From: Cognatilysobacter claricitrinus | GTDB lineage: Bacteria; Pseudomonadota; Gammaproteobacteria; Xanthomonadales; Xanthomonadaceae | Reading direction: 5' to 3' | Assembly (NCBI RefSeq): GCF_045866565.1 | Contig: NZ_BAAFZV010000002.1 | Coordinates: 62,001 to 126,000, forward strand | DNA: 64,000 bases | In this document: positions 48,970 through 58,390 of the stretch, one piece after another | Layout: the number at the start of each line of letters is the position of its first letter | Numbering within the stretch: position 1 is the first letter of the stretch | Program-made: the position numbers and the translations under genes | Notes under the pieces: model-generated | Told to the model about the DNA's origin: nothing | The model's database searches: none | Seen by the model: the letters and a program-made list of their open reading frames with translations, nothing else

Positions 48970-50880
48970 TCAGACCTCCAGCGTCGCCAGATCGCCCTTG
49001 CTCTCCAGCCACGCCTTGCGGTCCGACGCTCGCTTCTTCGCGAGCAGCATGTCCATCAGCGCCAACGTCGCGTCCTGGTCGTCCACGGTGAGTTGCACGA
49101 GGCGGCGGGTGTCGGGGTGCATGGTCGACTCGCGCAGCTGCTCGGGATTCATCTCGCCCAGGCCCTTGAAGCGGGTGACGGAGATGGCGCCCATCGGCGT
49201 GCCCTTTTTCTTCGCGGCGCGATCGCGTTCGATGCGGTCGATGAGGATGCGCTTCTCCTCCTCGTCGAGCGCGTAGAACACCTGTTTGCCGATGTCGACG
49301 CGGAAGAGCGGCGGCATCGCGACGAACACGTGGCCTTGGCGCACGAGCTCGGGGAAATGGCGCAGGAACAGCGCCGACAGCAGCGTCGCGATGTGCAGGC
49401 CGTCGGAGTCGGCGTCCGCGAGGATCACGACCTTGCCGTAGCGCAGGCCGGAGATGTCGTCCTTGCCCGGGTCGCAACCGATGGCGACGGCGAGGTCGTG
49501 CACTTCCTGCGAACCGAGCACGCTGCCCGATGCGACTTCCCACGTATTGAGGATCTTGCCGCGCAGCGGAAGGATCGCCTGGAAGTCCTTCTCGCGCGCC
49601 TGGCGTGCACTGCCGCCCGCCGAGTCGCCCTCGACGAGGAACAACTCCGTGCGCGAGAGATCCTGCGACGAACAATCGGCGAGCTTGCCGGGCAGGGCGG
49701 GGCCCTGCGTGACCTTCTTGCGGACGATCAGCTTCTCGGTCTTGAGGCGCGCGGCCGCGCGTTCGATCGCGAGCTGCGCGATGCGCGTGCCGAGTTCCGT
49801 GTGCTGGTTGAGCCACAACGAGAATGCGTCATGCGCGGCGGATTCGACGAAGCCCGCAGCCTGTCGCGACGAGAGGCGTTCCTTCGTCTGCCCGGAGAAC
49901 TGCGGGTCGGTCATCTTGATCGACAGCACGAACGCGACGCGGTCCCACACGTCTTCCGGTGCGAGCTTCACGCCGCGCGGCAACAGGTTGCGGAAGTCAC
50001 AAAACTCGCGCAGTGCGTCGGTGAAACCGGTGCGCAGGCCGTTGACGTGCGTGCCGTGCTGCGCGGTCGGAATCAGGTTGACGTAGCTTTCCTGCACCAG
50101 GTCGCCTTCCGGCACCCACGCCGCGGCCCAGTCGACGACCTCGGTTTCCTTGGTGAGCGAACCGACGAACAACTGCGGTGGCAGCAGCTCGCGCTCGCCG
50201 AGTTCGCCCGCGAGGTAGTCGCGCAGGCCGTTCTCGAAGTACCACTCGTCGCGCTCGCCGGTGGCCTCGTCGAGCAGGCGCACGGTCAGGCCCGGGCAGA
50301 GCACCGCCTTGGCGCGCAACAGGTGGCGCAAGGCACGCAGGTTGAACTTCGGCGTATCGAAATACTTGGGATCCGGCCAGAAGTGCACGCGCGTGCCGGT
50401 GTTCTTCCTGCCGACGGTGCCGATGACTTCCAGCGCGGAATCGCGGAAGCCGTCCTTGAACGTCATCCGGTATTCGCTGCCGTCGCGCTTGATGCGTACG
50501 TCGACCAGCTTGCTCAGCGCATTGACCACGCTGACGCCGACGCCATGCAGGCCGCCGGAGAACGTGTAGTTGTTGCCGCTGAACTTACCGCCGGCGTGCA
50601 GGCGGGTGAGGATCAGTTCGACACCCGGGATCTGTTCCTCGGGATGGATGTCGACCGGCATGCCGCGGCCGTCGTCCGATACCGAACAGCTGCCGTCGGT
50701 GTGCAGCGTGACTTCGATGGTTTTGGCGTGGCCGCCGAGGGCTTCGTCGACGGAGTTGTCGATGACCTCCTGCGCCAGGTGGTTGGGGCGGGCGGTGTCG
50801 GTGTACATGCCCGGGCGGCGCTTGACCGGGTCCAGCCCGGACAGCACCTCGATGTCGGCGGCGTTATATCGCTTGTTCAT
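48970..50880 (-). CDS. parE: DNA topoisomerase IV subunit B
   Basis: A 636-residue ATPase of topoisomerase IV, which decatenates daughter chromosomes with ParC. GHKL motifs: QEVIDNSVDEALGGHAKTIE (catalytic Glu/Asn), VSDDGRGMPVDIHPEE, GGLHGVGVSVVNALS; then the transducer region, LVEGDSAGGSARQAREKDFQ (TOPRIM Glu), ILADADSDGLHIATL (TOPRIM Asp pair) and the C-terminal FKGLGEMNPEQLRESTM. The length and lack of the gyrase-specific insert identify ParE, not GyrB. ATG 50880 begins MNKRYNAADIEVL. The strong terminator at 48924 follows. Confidence 0.97.
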   Translation of the reverse strand: MNKRYNAADIEVLSGLDPVKRRPGMYTDTARPNHLAQEVIDNSVDEALGGHAKTIEVTLHTDGSCSVSDDGRGMPVDIHPEEQIPGVELILTRLHAGGKFSGNNYTFSGGLHGVGVSVVNALSKLVDVRIKRDGSEYRMTFKDGFRDSALEVIGTVGRKNTGTRVHFWPDPKYFDTPKFNLRALRHLLRAKAVLCPGLTVRLLDEATGERDEWYFENGLRDYLAGELGERELLPPQLFVGSLTKETEVVDWAAAWVPEGDLVQESYVNLIPTAQHGTHVNGLRTGFTDALREFCDFRNLLPRGVKLAPEDVWDRVAFVLSIKMTDPQFSGQTKERLSSRQAAGFVESAAHDAFSLWLNQHTELGTRIAQLAIERAAARLKTEKLIVRKKVTQGPALPGKLADCSSQDLSRTELFLVEGDSAGGSARQAREKDFQAILPLRGKILNTWEVASGSVLGSQEVHDLAVAIGCDPGKDDISGLRYGKVVILADADSDGLHIATLLSALFLRHFPELVRQGHVFVAMPPLFRVDIGKQVFYALDEEEKRILIDRIERDRAAKKKGTPMGAISVTRFKGLGEMNPEQLRESTMHPDTRRLVQLTVDDQDATLALMDMLLAKKRASDRKAWLESKGDLATLEV

Positions 50881-51048
50881 TAGTCGAAATGCTAACAGAG
50901 CGCGTCGCAGCGGCTGGGACGGCCGCAAGCTGAACGTGTGAATGACGTTTTAGCGTCCCTTTCACGTGAGGGCTACGGTCGCCGCAAGTAGGGTCGCGGC
51001 CCGGACAACGGCACCCCCGGGCCGTTCCGGTTTCCCCAAGGAGGCTCC

Positions 51049-51708
51049 ATGAAGAAGCGAATCCTCGCCCTGTCGATCCTGGCCACGCTGGCCGTCCCCG
51101 CGTTCGCACAGGTGGCGTTGCCGCCGGTTGCGACCCCGGTGACGCCGACCACGGCCCCGGTCGGCGCCACCGGCAGCGTCGCCGGCGACGTGTCGGGCGC
51201 GGTCACCACTCCAACGGTGCCGACCGCCAAGTCGACCAGCGCGGCCGTGCACGCCGCGAAGTCCACCGCGCGCGCGGCCGGTAACAAGGTGGGCGCGACC
51301 GTGAGCGAAGCGGCATCCGCGATTCCGCCGGTCGACGCGACCGCCGCCACTGGCGTCAACGGCAGCGCGAGCGCCGGTACGTCGGGCGTCGACGCAAGCG
51401 GCTCGGTGTCGGGCAGTGTCGCCGGTTCGACGAACGCCGCCGTCCCCGCGCGCGTGAACTCGCAGGGCGCAGTGAATGCGTCGACCAATGCCGCCGATGC
51501 GGTGTCGGGCAACGCCACTGCCGCCACGCGCTCGGCTGTCACGGCAGGCAAGACGGCGATCTCGACCGCCACGACCGCCACCGACGACGCGCTCGCCGGC
51601 ACCGGCCAGATGACGGACGACGCGCAGGTCGAGGCGGACGCCAAGGCCGACGCGAAGGCGGCCGCCGAGGCCCGCAAGGCCAAGCGCGACGCGCACAAGC
51701 GCAAGTAA
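51049..51708 (+). CDS. Secreted low-complexity Ala/Thr/Ser-rich protein
   Basis: A 219-residue protein with a signal peptide (KKRILALSILATLAVPAFAQ) and a mature chain made almost entirely of Ala, Thr, Ser, Val, Gly and Asp, ending with a basic tail AEARKAKRDAHKRK. Motifs such as AVHAAKSTARAAGNKVGATV recur loosely. No domain is recognised; it may be a structural or adhesive cell-surface protein, or a disordered spacer. It has a normal ribosome site (AAGGAGG just before ATG 51049), so it is expressed. A strong terminator follows. Confidence 0.8.
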   Translation: MKKRILALSILATLAVPAFAQVALPPVATPVTPTTAPVGATGSVAGDVSGAVTTPTVPTAKSTSAAVHAAKSTARAAGNKVGATVSEAASAIPPVDATAATGVNGSASAGTSGVDASGSVSGSVAGSTNAAVPARVNSQGAVNASTNAADAVSGNATAATRSAVTAGKTAISTATTATDDALAGTGQMTDDAQVEADAKADAKAAAEARKAKRDAHKRK

Positions 51709-51731
51709 GACGTCGCGGCGTAATGCACCAC

Positions 51732-51761
51732 GGCGCCCCGGCTCGTCCGGGGCGCCTTTTT
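51732..51761 (+). terminator. Intrinsic terminator before pyrG
   Basis: GGCGCCCCGG (51732-51741), loop CTCGT, CCGGGGCGCC (51747-51756), then TTTTT. It ends the low-complexity gene transcript and separates it from pyrG, 76 bases away. Confidence 0.92.
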
Positions 51762-51837
51762 CGTGCGTGGCGCGCGGGTCGATTCGCGGGACGCGCGTCA
51801 CGCCTGTAAACTACGACTTTCCAGCGCACCCACGCCC

Positions 51838-53523
51838 ATGACTTCCGCAAGCCATGTAACGCCGCTCGTGTTCGTCACCGGCGGCGTGGTGTCCTCGCTC
51901 GGCAAGGGCATCGCGGCGGCCTCGCTCGCGGCCATCCTCGAATCGCGCGGCCTGCGCGTGACGATGATGAAGCTCGATCCGTACATCAACGTCGATCCGG
52001 GCACGATGAGCCCGTTCCAGCACGGCGAGGTCTACGTCACCGACGACGGCGCCGAGACCGACCTCGACCTCGGCCACTACGAGCGCTACGTCCGCACCCG
52101 CCTGTCGCGCAAGAACTCGATCACGACCGGTCGCATCTACGAGTCCGTGATCCGCAAGGAGCGTCGCGGCGACTACCTCGGCGGCACCGTGCAGGTCATC
52201 CCGCACATCACCGACGAGATCAAGCGCTGCATCGTCGACGCGACCGACGGCTACGACATCGGCATGGTGGAAGTCGGCGGCACGGTGGGCGACATCGAAT
52301 CGCTGCCGTTCCTCGAGGCGATCCGCCAGCTGCGCAGCGAGCGCGGCCCCGAATCGACGCTGTTCATGCACCTCACCCTGGTGCCGTGGATCGCCGCGGC
52401 CGGCGAACTCAAGACCAAGCCGACGCAGCACTCGGTGAAGGAGTTGCGCTCGATCGGTATCCAGCCGGACGTGCTGCTCTGCCGCAGCGAGCAGCCGCTG
52501 CCGGATTCCGAGCGCCGCAAGATCGCGCTGTTCACCAACGTGCCCGAGCGCGCGGTCATCTCGGCGGTCGACCTCGACAACATCTACAAGCTGCCGCGCT
52601 TCTTCCACGAACAGGGTCTGGACGACATCGTGATCCGTCGCCTAGGCCTGCAGGCGGGTCCCGCCGATCTGTCCGAATGGGACGCGGTGCTCGACGCCAG
52701 CGAACATCCGGTGGACGAAGTGACGATCGGCGTCGTCGGCAAGTACGTCGACCATCAGGACGCGTACAAGTCGGTCGCCGAAGCTCTGAAGCACGGCGGC
52801 CTGCGCCAGCGCACGCGCGTCAACCTCAAGTGGCTGGAGTCGAGCGACGTCGAGAAGCAGGGCGTGTCCGCGCTCGATGGCGTCGACGGCATCCTCGTGC
52901 CCGGCGGCTTCGGCGATCGCGGTTTCGAAGGCAAGGTGCTGACGTCGAAGTTCGCGCGCGAGCACGGCATTCCGTATTTCGGCATCTGCTACGGCATGCA
53001 GGCCGCGGTGGTCGACTACGCGCGCGATATCTGCGGCCTAGAAGGCGCGAACAGCACCGAGAACGACAAGGCGTCGCCGCATCCGGTCATCGGCCTGATC
53101 ACCGAGTGGCGCACGCAGGCGGGTGATGTCGAGCGACGCAGCGAAGCGAGCGACCTGGGCGGCACCATGCGCCTGGGCCTGCAGGACCAGCGACTCAAGC
53201 CCGGCACCCTGGCGCGCGAGACGTATGGGCGCGACGTCGTGGGCGAGCGCCATCGCCATCGCTACGAGTTCAACAACCGCTACCGCACGCAGCTCGAGGA
53301 CGCGGGCCTGGTCATCGCCGCGAAGTCGATGGACGACCTGCTCGTCGAGATGGTCGAACTCAAGCGCGACGTGCACCCGTGGTTCCTCGCCTGCCAGGCC
53401 CACCCCGAATTCCTGTCGACGCCACGCGACGGCCATCCGCTCTTCATCGGCTTCATCCGTGCCGCGCGCGAACACAAGGCGCAGGCGGGCGGGCGACTGC
53501 TGAAGGAAGCGCGGGCCTCGTGA
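51838..53523 (+). CDS. pyrG: CTP synthase
   Basis: A 561-residue enzyme converting UTP to CTP with glutamine. The synthetase domain begins LVFVTGGVVSSLGKGIAAAS (ATP loop) and KLDPYINVDPGTMSPFQHGE; the glutaminase half has PYFGICYGMQAAVVDYARDI with the catalytic Cys and ACQAHPEFLSTPRDGHPLFI with the His/Glu. First gene of the housekeeping block; kdsA follows. ATG 51838 gives MTSASHVTP. Confidence 0.98.
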   Translation: MTSASHVTPLVFVTGGVVSSLGKGIAAASLAAILESRGLRVTMMKLDPYINVDPGTMSPFQHGEVYVTDDGAETDLDLGHYERYVRTRLSRKNSITTGRIYESVIRKERRGDYLGGTVQVIPHITDEIKRCIVDATDGYDIGMVEVGGTVGDIESLPFLEAIRQLRSERGPESTLFMHLTLVPWIAAAGELKTKPTQHSVKELRSIGIQPDVLLCRSEQPLPDSERRKIALFTNVPERAVISAVDLDNIYKLPRFFHEQGLDDIVIRRLGLQAGPADLSEWDAVLDASEHPVDEVTIGVVGKYVDHQDAYKSVAEALKHGGLRQRTRVNLKWLESSDVEKQGVSALDGVDGILVPGGFGDRGFEGKVLTSKFAREHGIPYFGICYGMQAAVVDYARDICGLEGANSTENDKASPHPVIGLITEWRTQAGDVERRSEASDLGGTMRLGLQDQRLKPGTLARETYGRDVVGERHRHRYEFNNRYRTQLEDAGLVIAAKSMDDLLVEMVELKRDVHPWFLACQAHPEFLSTPRDGHPLFIGFIRAAREHKAQAGGRLLKEARAS

Positions 53524-53572
53524 TGCGCCACGACACCAAGCGCCTTCTTGGCGCGACGCACCGGAGCAATCG

Positions 53573-54406
53573 ATGAACCTCTGCGGATTCGAGGTCGGTC
53601 TCGACAAGCCGTTCTTCCTGATCGCCGGTCCCTGCGTGATCGAGTCGATGGAACTCCAGATGGAGACCGCCGGCCGCCTCAAGGAAATCACCACCGAACT
53701 CGGCATTCCCTTCATCTTCAAGTCGAGCTTCGACAAGGCGAACCGGACGTCGATCTCGGGTTTCCGCGGTCCCGGCGTCGAAGAAGGTTTGAAGGTTCTG
53801 GCGGAAGTGAAGCGCCAGCTGGGCCTGCCGGTGCTGACCGACGTGCACGAGTACACGCCGATCGACGAAGTCGCCAGCGTGGTCGACGTGCTGCAGACGC
53901 CCGCTTTCCTCGTGCGCCAGACCGACTTCATCACCAAGGTCTGTAGCGCCGGCAAGCCGGTCAACATCAAGAAGGGCCAGTTCCTCGCGCCGTGGGACAT
54001 GAAACCGGTGGTCGAGAAGGCGAAGTCGACGGGCAACAACGACATCATGGTCTGCGAGCGCGGCGCGAGCTTCGGCTACAACAACCTGGTCAGCGACATG
54101 CGCTCGCTTGCGGTGATGCGCGAGACCGGGTGCCCGGTCGTGTTCGATGCCACGCATTCCGTGCAGCTTCCGGGCGGGCAGGGGACGTCGAGCGGCGGCC
54201 AGCGCCAGCACGTGCCGGTGCTCGCGCGCGCGGCGATCGCGGTCGGCATCGACGGCATCTTCATGGAGACGCATCCCGATCCGTCGAAGGCGCTGTCCGA
54301 TGGCCCGAACGCGTGGCCACTGCCGAAGATGCGCGCGCTGCTCGAGACGCTGAAAGCGCTCGATGAAGTGACCAAGCGCAACGGTTTCCTCGAATCTACT
54401 GTCTAA
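53573..54406 (+). CDS. kdsA: 3-deoxy-8-phosphooctulonate synthase
   Basis: A 277-residue TIM barrel that condenses phosphoenolpyruvate with arabinose 5-phosphate to form KDO 8-phosphate, the first committed step of lipopolysaccharide KDO synthesis. FFLIAGPCVIESMELQMETA, FKSSFDKANRTSISGFRGPG, DFITKVCSAGKPVNIKKGQF and VFDATHSVQLPGGQGTSSGG are the family blocks. Starts 49 bases after pyrG and 16 bases before eno. The Cys in the metal site VCSAGK and the His are present. Confidence 0.98.
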   Translation: MNLCGFEVGLDKPFFLIAGPCVIESMELQMETAGRLKEITTELGIPFIFKSSFDKANRTSISGFRGPGVEEGLKVLAEVKRQLGLPVLTDVHEYTPIDEVASVVDVLQTPAFLVRQTDFITKVCSAGKPVNIKKGQFLAPWDMKPVVEKAKSTGNNDIMVCERGASFGYNNLVSDMRSLAVMRETGCPVVFDATHSVQLPGGQGTSSGGQRQHVPVLARAAIAVGIDGIFMETHPDPSKALSDGPNAWPLPKMRALLETLKALDEVTKRNGFLESTV

Positions 54407-54422
54407 GGACAACGTTCCAACA

Positions 54423-55709
54423 ATGACGACGATCGCCAAGATCCACGCCCGCGAAATCCTGGACAGCCGCGGCAACCCCACGCTCGAAGCGGACGTCACG
54501 CTCGCCGACGGCAGCTTCGGCCGCGCGATGGTGCCGTCGGGCGCGTCGACCGGTACCAAGGAGGCCGTGGAGCTGCGCGATGGCGACAAGACGCGCTATC
54601 TAGGCAAGGGCGTCACGCATGCGGTCAACAACGTCAACACGACGATCGCGCAGGCGCTGGTCGGTTTCGACGCGAACGACCAGGCGGGCCTCGACCGTCG
54701 CCTGATCGATCTTGACGGCACCGACAACAAGGGCCGCCTGGGCGCGAACGCGTTGCTCGGCGTGTCGATGGCGAACGCGCACGCCGTGGCGGCGTGCAAG
54801 AAGATGCCGCTGTGGCAGCACCTCGCGAACGGTCGCGACGTCCAGCTGCCGGTGCCGATGATGAACATCATCAACGGCGGCGCGCATGCCGACAACAACG
54901 TCGACCTCCAGGAATTCATGGTGCTGCCGGTCGGCTTCGACAGCTTCCGCGAAGCGCTGCGCGCCGGCACGGAGATCTTCCACGCGCTGAAGAGCGTGCT
55001 GAAGGGACGTGGCCTGTCGACAGCGGTCGGCGACGAAGGCGGTTTCGCGCCTGACCTGCGCAGCAATGAAGAAGCACTGGAAACCATCCTCGAAGCGATC
55101 GGCAAGGCCGGCTATCGCGCAGGCGAGGACGTGCTGCTCGGCCTCGACGTCGCGTCGAGCGAATTCTTCGAGAACGGCAAGTACAACCTCACCGGCGAAG
55201 GCAAGCGCCTCACCAGCGAGCAGTTCGTCGATTTCCTCGCCGACTGGACCCAGCGCTACCCGATCATCACCATCGAGGACGGCATGGCCGAGCACGACTG
55301 GGCCGGCTGGAAACTGCTGACCGAGCGCGTCGGCAACAAGGTGCAGCTGGTCGGCGACGACCTGTTCGTCACCAACCCGAAGATCTTCCGCGAAGGCATC
55401 GACCAGCACGTCGCCAACGCGATCCTGATCAAAGTCAACCAGATCGGCACGCTGACCGAGACGCTCGAAGCCATCGCGATGGCCGATGCCGCGCGCTACG
55501 CGGCGATCGTGTCGCACCGCTCGGGCGAAACCGAGGACACGACGATCGCGGACATCGCGGTCGCCACCACCGCGACGCAGATCAAGACCGGTTCGCTGTG
55601 CCGCAGCGATCGCGTCGCCAAGTACAACCAGCTGCTGCGCATCGAAGAGCAGCTGGGCGCCGCCGCGCGTTACGCCGGCCGCGACGCGTTCGTGTCGCTG
55701 GCGCGCTGA
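54423..55709 (+). CDS. eno: Enolase
   Basis: A 428-residue enzyme interconverting 2-phosphoglycerate and phosphoenolpyruvate. HAREILDSRGNPTLEADVTL, MMNIINGGAHADNNVDLQEF, GDDLFVTNPKIFREGIDQHV, KVNQIGTLTETLEAIAMADA and SHRSGETEDTTIADIAVATT are the Mg-binding and catalytic blocks. It supplies the PEP that KdsA uses, and it is cotranscribed with ftsB (3-base gap). Confidence 0.99.
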   Translation: MTTIAKIHAREILDSRGNPTLEADVTLADGSFGRAMVPSGASTGTKEAVELRDGDKTRYLGKGVTHAVNNVNTTIAQALVGFDANDQAGLDRRLIDLDGTDNKGRLGANALLGVSMANAHAVAACKKMPLWQHLANGRDVQLPVPMMNIINGGAHADNNVDLQEFMVLPVGFDSFREALRAGTEIFHALKSVLKGRGLSTAVGDEGGFAPDLRSNEEALETILEAIGKAGYRAGEDVLLGLDVASSEFFENGKYNLTGEGKRLTSEQFVDFLADWTQRYPIITIEDGMAEHDWAGWKLLTERVGNKVQLVGDDLFVTNPKIFREGIDQHVANAILIKVNQIGTLTETLEAIAMADAARYAAIVSHRSGETEDTTIADIAVATTATQIKTGSLCRSDRVAKYNQLLRIEEQLGAAARYAGRDAFVSLAR

Positions 55710-55712
55710 TCG

Positions 55713-56057
55713 ATGGCGCAACCGCGCTACGGCCTGCTGATCCTGATCGGCCTGCTGGCGATGCTGCTTGCGGTGCTGCAGGTGCGGCTGTGGCGCGGCG
55801 AGGGCGGCCGCGAAGCGGTCGGTACGCTGCAACACCAGGTCGACGCGCTCGCGCACGAGAATGGCGGTCTGCGCCAGCGCAACGACGCGCTTGCGGCGGA
55901 AGTCGAAGACCTGAAGTCGGGCGAGGCGGCGGTCGAAGACCGTGCGCGCAGCGAACTCGGCATGATCAAGCCGGGTGAAGTGTTCTATCGCGTGGTCGAG
56001 AACACGCGCCCTGCGCAGAAGCCGGCTGACGCACCCGCCACGCCGGCGGCGCAATGA
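55713..56057 (+). CDS. ftsB: Cell division protein FtsB
   Basis: A 114-residue bitopic protein. One transmembrane helix (LLILIGLLAMLLAVLQVRLW), then a coiled coil (AHENGGLRQRNDALAAEVED) and the conserved tail RSELGMIKPGEVFYRV. With FtsL and FtsQ it forms the divisome subcomplex that activates septal peptidoglycan synthesis. The C-terminal extension PADAPATPAAQ is variable. Its stop overlaps ispD by 4 bases, a conserved arrangement in gammaproteobacteria. Confidence 0.96.
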   Translation: MAQPRYGLLILIGLLAMLLAVLQVRLWRGEGGREAVGTLQHQVDALAHENGGLRQRNDALAAEVEDLKSGEAAVEDRARSELGMIKPGEVFYRVVENTRPAQKPADAPATPAAQ

Positions 56058-56761
56058 CGCGCATCTGGGCCGTGGTGCCCGCGGCCGGCAGCGGCAGCCG
56101 TTTCGGCGGCGACGTTCCGAAGCAGTATCTCGACGTCGCGGGTCGGCCGCTGATCGCGCATGCGCTCGAGGCGCTGCTGCGTCATCCGCGCGTCGAGGGG
56201 GCGATGGTTGCGCTCGCGGAAGGCGATACGCGCTGGCCGGGCTGGACGTCGATGCACGGCAAGCCCGTGCTGACCTGCGAAGGTGGCACCGAGCGTTCGC
56301 GATCGGTGCTCGCTGCGCTCGACGCGCTCGCATCGCGTTTCGACGAGGACATCCTCGTGCTCGTGCATGACGCCGCACGTCCCAATCTTCATGCGGACGA
56401 TCTGGATCGACTGGTCACGGCCGCGCTGGATCATGCCGACGGCGCGCTGCTCGGCGCGCCGGTTCGCGACACGCTCAAACGCGTCGACGCGCACGCCCGC
56501 AGTGCAGGCACCGAGCCGCGCGAGCGCCTCTGGCGCGCATTCACGCCGCAGGCCGCGCGTCTTGCCGTGCTGCGCGCTGCATTGACGCGAGCGCTCGACG
56601 CCGGCGTCGCCGTCACCGATGAGGCCATGGCGCTCGAACACGCCGGCTTTCATCCACGATTGGTCGAAGGCCGCGAGGACAACATCAAAGTGACGACGCC
56701 CGCCGATCGTGCGCTCGTCGAATTCCTGCTGTCGCGTCGATCGAACGAGGCAAACACGTGA
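56054..56761 (+). CDS. ispD: 2-C-methyl-D-erythritol 4-phosphate cytidylyltransferase
   Basis: A 235-residue enzyme attaching CMP to 2-C-methyl-D-erythritol 4-phosphate in the non-mevalonate isoprenoid pathway. WAVVPAAGSGSRFGGDVPKQ is the CTP loop, LVLVHDAARPNLHADDLD holds the conserved Asp-Ala-Ala-Arg, and DEAMALEHAGFHPRLVEGRE near the end. CTP comes from the PyrG encoded upstream. Overlaps both neighbours by 4 bases. Confidence 0.97.
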   Translation: MTRIWAVVPAAGSGSRFGGDVPKQYLDVAGRPLIAHALEALLRHPRVEGAMVALAEGDTRWPGWTSMHGKPVLTCEGGTERSRSVLAALDALASRFDEDILVLVHDAARPNLHADDLDRLVTAALDHADGALLGAPVRDTLKRVDAHARSAGTEPRERLWRAFTPQAARLAVLRAALTRALDAGVAVTDEAMALEHAGFHPRLVEGREDNIKVTTPADRALVEFLLSRRSNEANT

Positions 56762-57237
56762 CCGTCCGCATCGGCCAGGGCTTCGACGTGCATGCGTTCG
56801 GCGATGGCGACCACGTCATGCTGGGCGGCGTGCGTATCGCGCATTCGCACGGCGTGGTTGCGCATTCGGACGGGGACGTGGTGTTGCACGCTCTGTGCGA
56901 CGCAATCCTCGGCGCGTTGGCACTGGGCGACATCGGCCGGCACTTTCCGCCGAGCGACGCACGCTGGCGCCATGCCGACAGCCGCACGTTCGTGCGCCAT
57001 TGCGTCGCGCTGGCGGCGGAGCGCGGTTTCCACGTGGTGAACGTCGATGCGACGGTGATCGCCGAACGCCCGAAGGTCGGGCCGCATGCGCAGGCCATGC
57101 GCGAGTGCATGGCGCAGGATCTCGGCATCGACCTCGACGCAGTCAGCGTGAAGGCGACCACTACCGAACGGCTGGGCTTCACCGGTCGCGAGGAAGGCAT
57201 TGCTGCGATGGCGATCTGCCTGCTCGAGTCGGTCTGA
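56758..57237 (+). CDS. ispF: 2-C-methyl-D-erythritol 2,4-cyclodiphosphate synthase
   Basis: A 159-residue homotrimeric enzyme forming the cyclic diphosphate with loss of CMP. RIGQGFDVHAFGDGDHVMLG and HSDGDVVLHALCDAILGALA give the zinc ligands, and KATTTERLGFTGREEGIAAM the conserved C-terminal block. GTG start at 56758 within the GTGA overlap with ispD; the stop overlaps the truD start (TGATGA). Confidence 0.97.
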   Translation: MTVRIGQGFDVHAFGDGDHVMLGGVRIAHSHGVVAHSDGDVVLHALCDAILGALALGDIGRHFPPSDARWRHADSRTFVRHCVALAAERGFHVVNVDATVIAERPKVGPHAQAMRECMAQDLGIDLDAVSVKATTTERLGFTGREEGIAAMAICLLESV

Positions 57238-58277
57238 TGACGACGCCATTGCCCCGCGCGCACGGCGACGCCGTGCTGACCGCGACGTTCCGTGCGCGTC
57301 CCGAGGACTTCGTCGTCGAAGAAGTTGCGGGCTTCGAACCGACGGGTGCGGGCGAACATCTGCTGCTCGAGGTCGAGAAGCGTGGGCTGACGACGCCGTT
57401 CGCTGCGCGTCGCATCGCCGAGTGGGCGGGCGTCAAGGAGGTCGCGATCGGCTATGCGGGTTTGAAGGATCGCCACGCGGTGACGCGCCAGCGTTTCACC
57501 GTGCACCTGCCTGGCCGCGAAGCGCCGGATGTCGCGGCGCTCGAAGATGCATCGTTGCGCGTGCTCGCGTCGTCGCGTCACGCGCGCAAGCTGCCGCGCG
57601 GCGCGCTCGCCGGCAACCGTTTCGTCATCACGTTGCGCGACGTCGAAGGTGACGCCGCGGCGATCGATGCGCGCCTCGAGGCCATCGCCTCGCGCGGCGT
57701 CCCGAATTATTTCGGCGAGCAGCGCTTCGGCCGCACAGGCGACAACGTCCAGCAGGCGCTCGCAATGTTCGCCGGCCGCCGCGTCCGACGCGAGGAGCGC
57801 AGCCTGCTGCTCTCGGCCGCGCGATCGGAATTGTTCAACCGCGTTCTCGCCGAGCGCGTGCGTCGCGACTGCTGGGACACGCCACTCGACGGCGAGGTGT
57901 GGATGCTGGACGGACGCCGCAGCGTGTTCGGTCCCGAGCCGTTCGACGATGCGCTCGCCCAGCGCCTCGCGGAATTCGACATCCATCCGACCGGCCCGCT
58001 CTGGGGGCGTGGCGACTTGCGCACCACCGGTGCCTGCCGTGACTTAGAAATCGCGTGCCTCGACGGTGGCAACGGCCCGGACGTGCGCGCGGGCCTGGAG
58101 CGCGCCGGCCTGGAGCAGGAGCGGCGCGCGTTACGGCTGCGTCCGTCCGATTTCGCATGGCGACGTGCGGAACCCGCCGTGCTGGAGCTGACGTTCGGCC
58201 TGCCGCCGGGAGCCTACGCAACCTGCGTTCTGGACGCGCTGGGCGATGTGCGGTCGGCCGTCAGCCGCCCCGACTGA
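57237..58277 (+). CDS. truD: tRNA pseudouridine synthase D
   Basis: A 346-residue enzyme that makes pseudouridine 13 in tRNA(Glu). ARPEDFVVEEVAGFEPTGAG, then AIGYAGLKDRHAVTRQRFTV with the catalytic Asp in GLKDRHA, VPNYFGEQRFGRTGDN and GPLWGRGDL match the family. ATG 57237 overlaps the ispF stop by one base. Downstream surE is on the same strand, but an inverted smr gene and a small lipoprotein intervene. Confidence 0.95.
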   Translation: MTTPLPRAHGDAVLTATFRARPEDFVVEEVAGFEPTGAGEHLLLEVEKRGLTTPFAARRIAEWAGVKEVAIGYAGLKDRHAVTRQRFTVHLPGREAPDVAALEDASLRVLASSRHARKLPRGALAGNRFVITLRDVEGDAAAIDARLEAIASRGVPNYFGEQRFGRTGDNVQQALAMFAGRRVRREERSLLLSAARSELFNRVLAERVRRDCWDTPLDGEVWMLDGRRSVFGPEPFDDALAQRLAEFDIHPTGPLWGRGDLRTTGACRDLEIACLDGGNGPDVRAGLERAGLEQERRALRLRPSDFAWRRAEPAVLELTFGLPPGAYATCVLDALGDVRSAVSRPD

Positions 58278-58390
58278 CCGTTCGTCGCGACTGGACTTCA
58301 GTCACGCGACCCTGCCGGGAGCCGGGCGTATAAGAAGGTCGACGCCCGCCACGGGGGCGGACGTCCCGACTGCGTCAGAAGGGAGGGTTT

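Noticed and set aside
48799..50883. A 694-residue ORF on the + strand
   Set aside because: Exactly antisense to parE, with no recognisable protein features.
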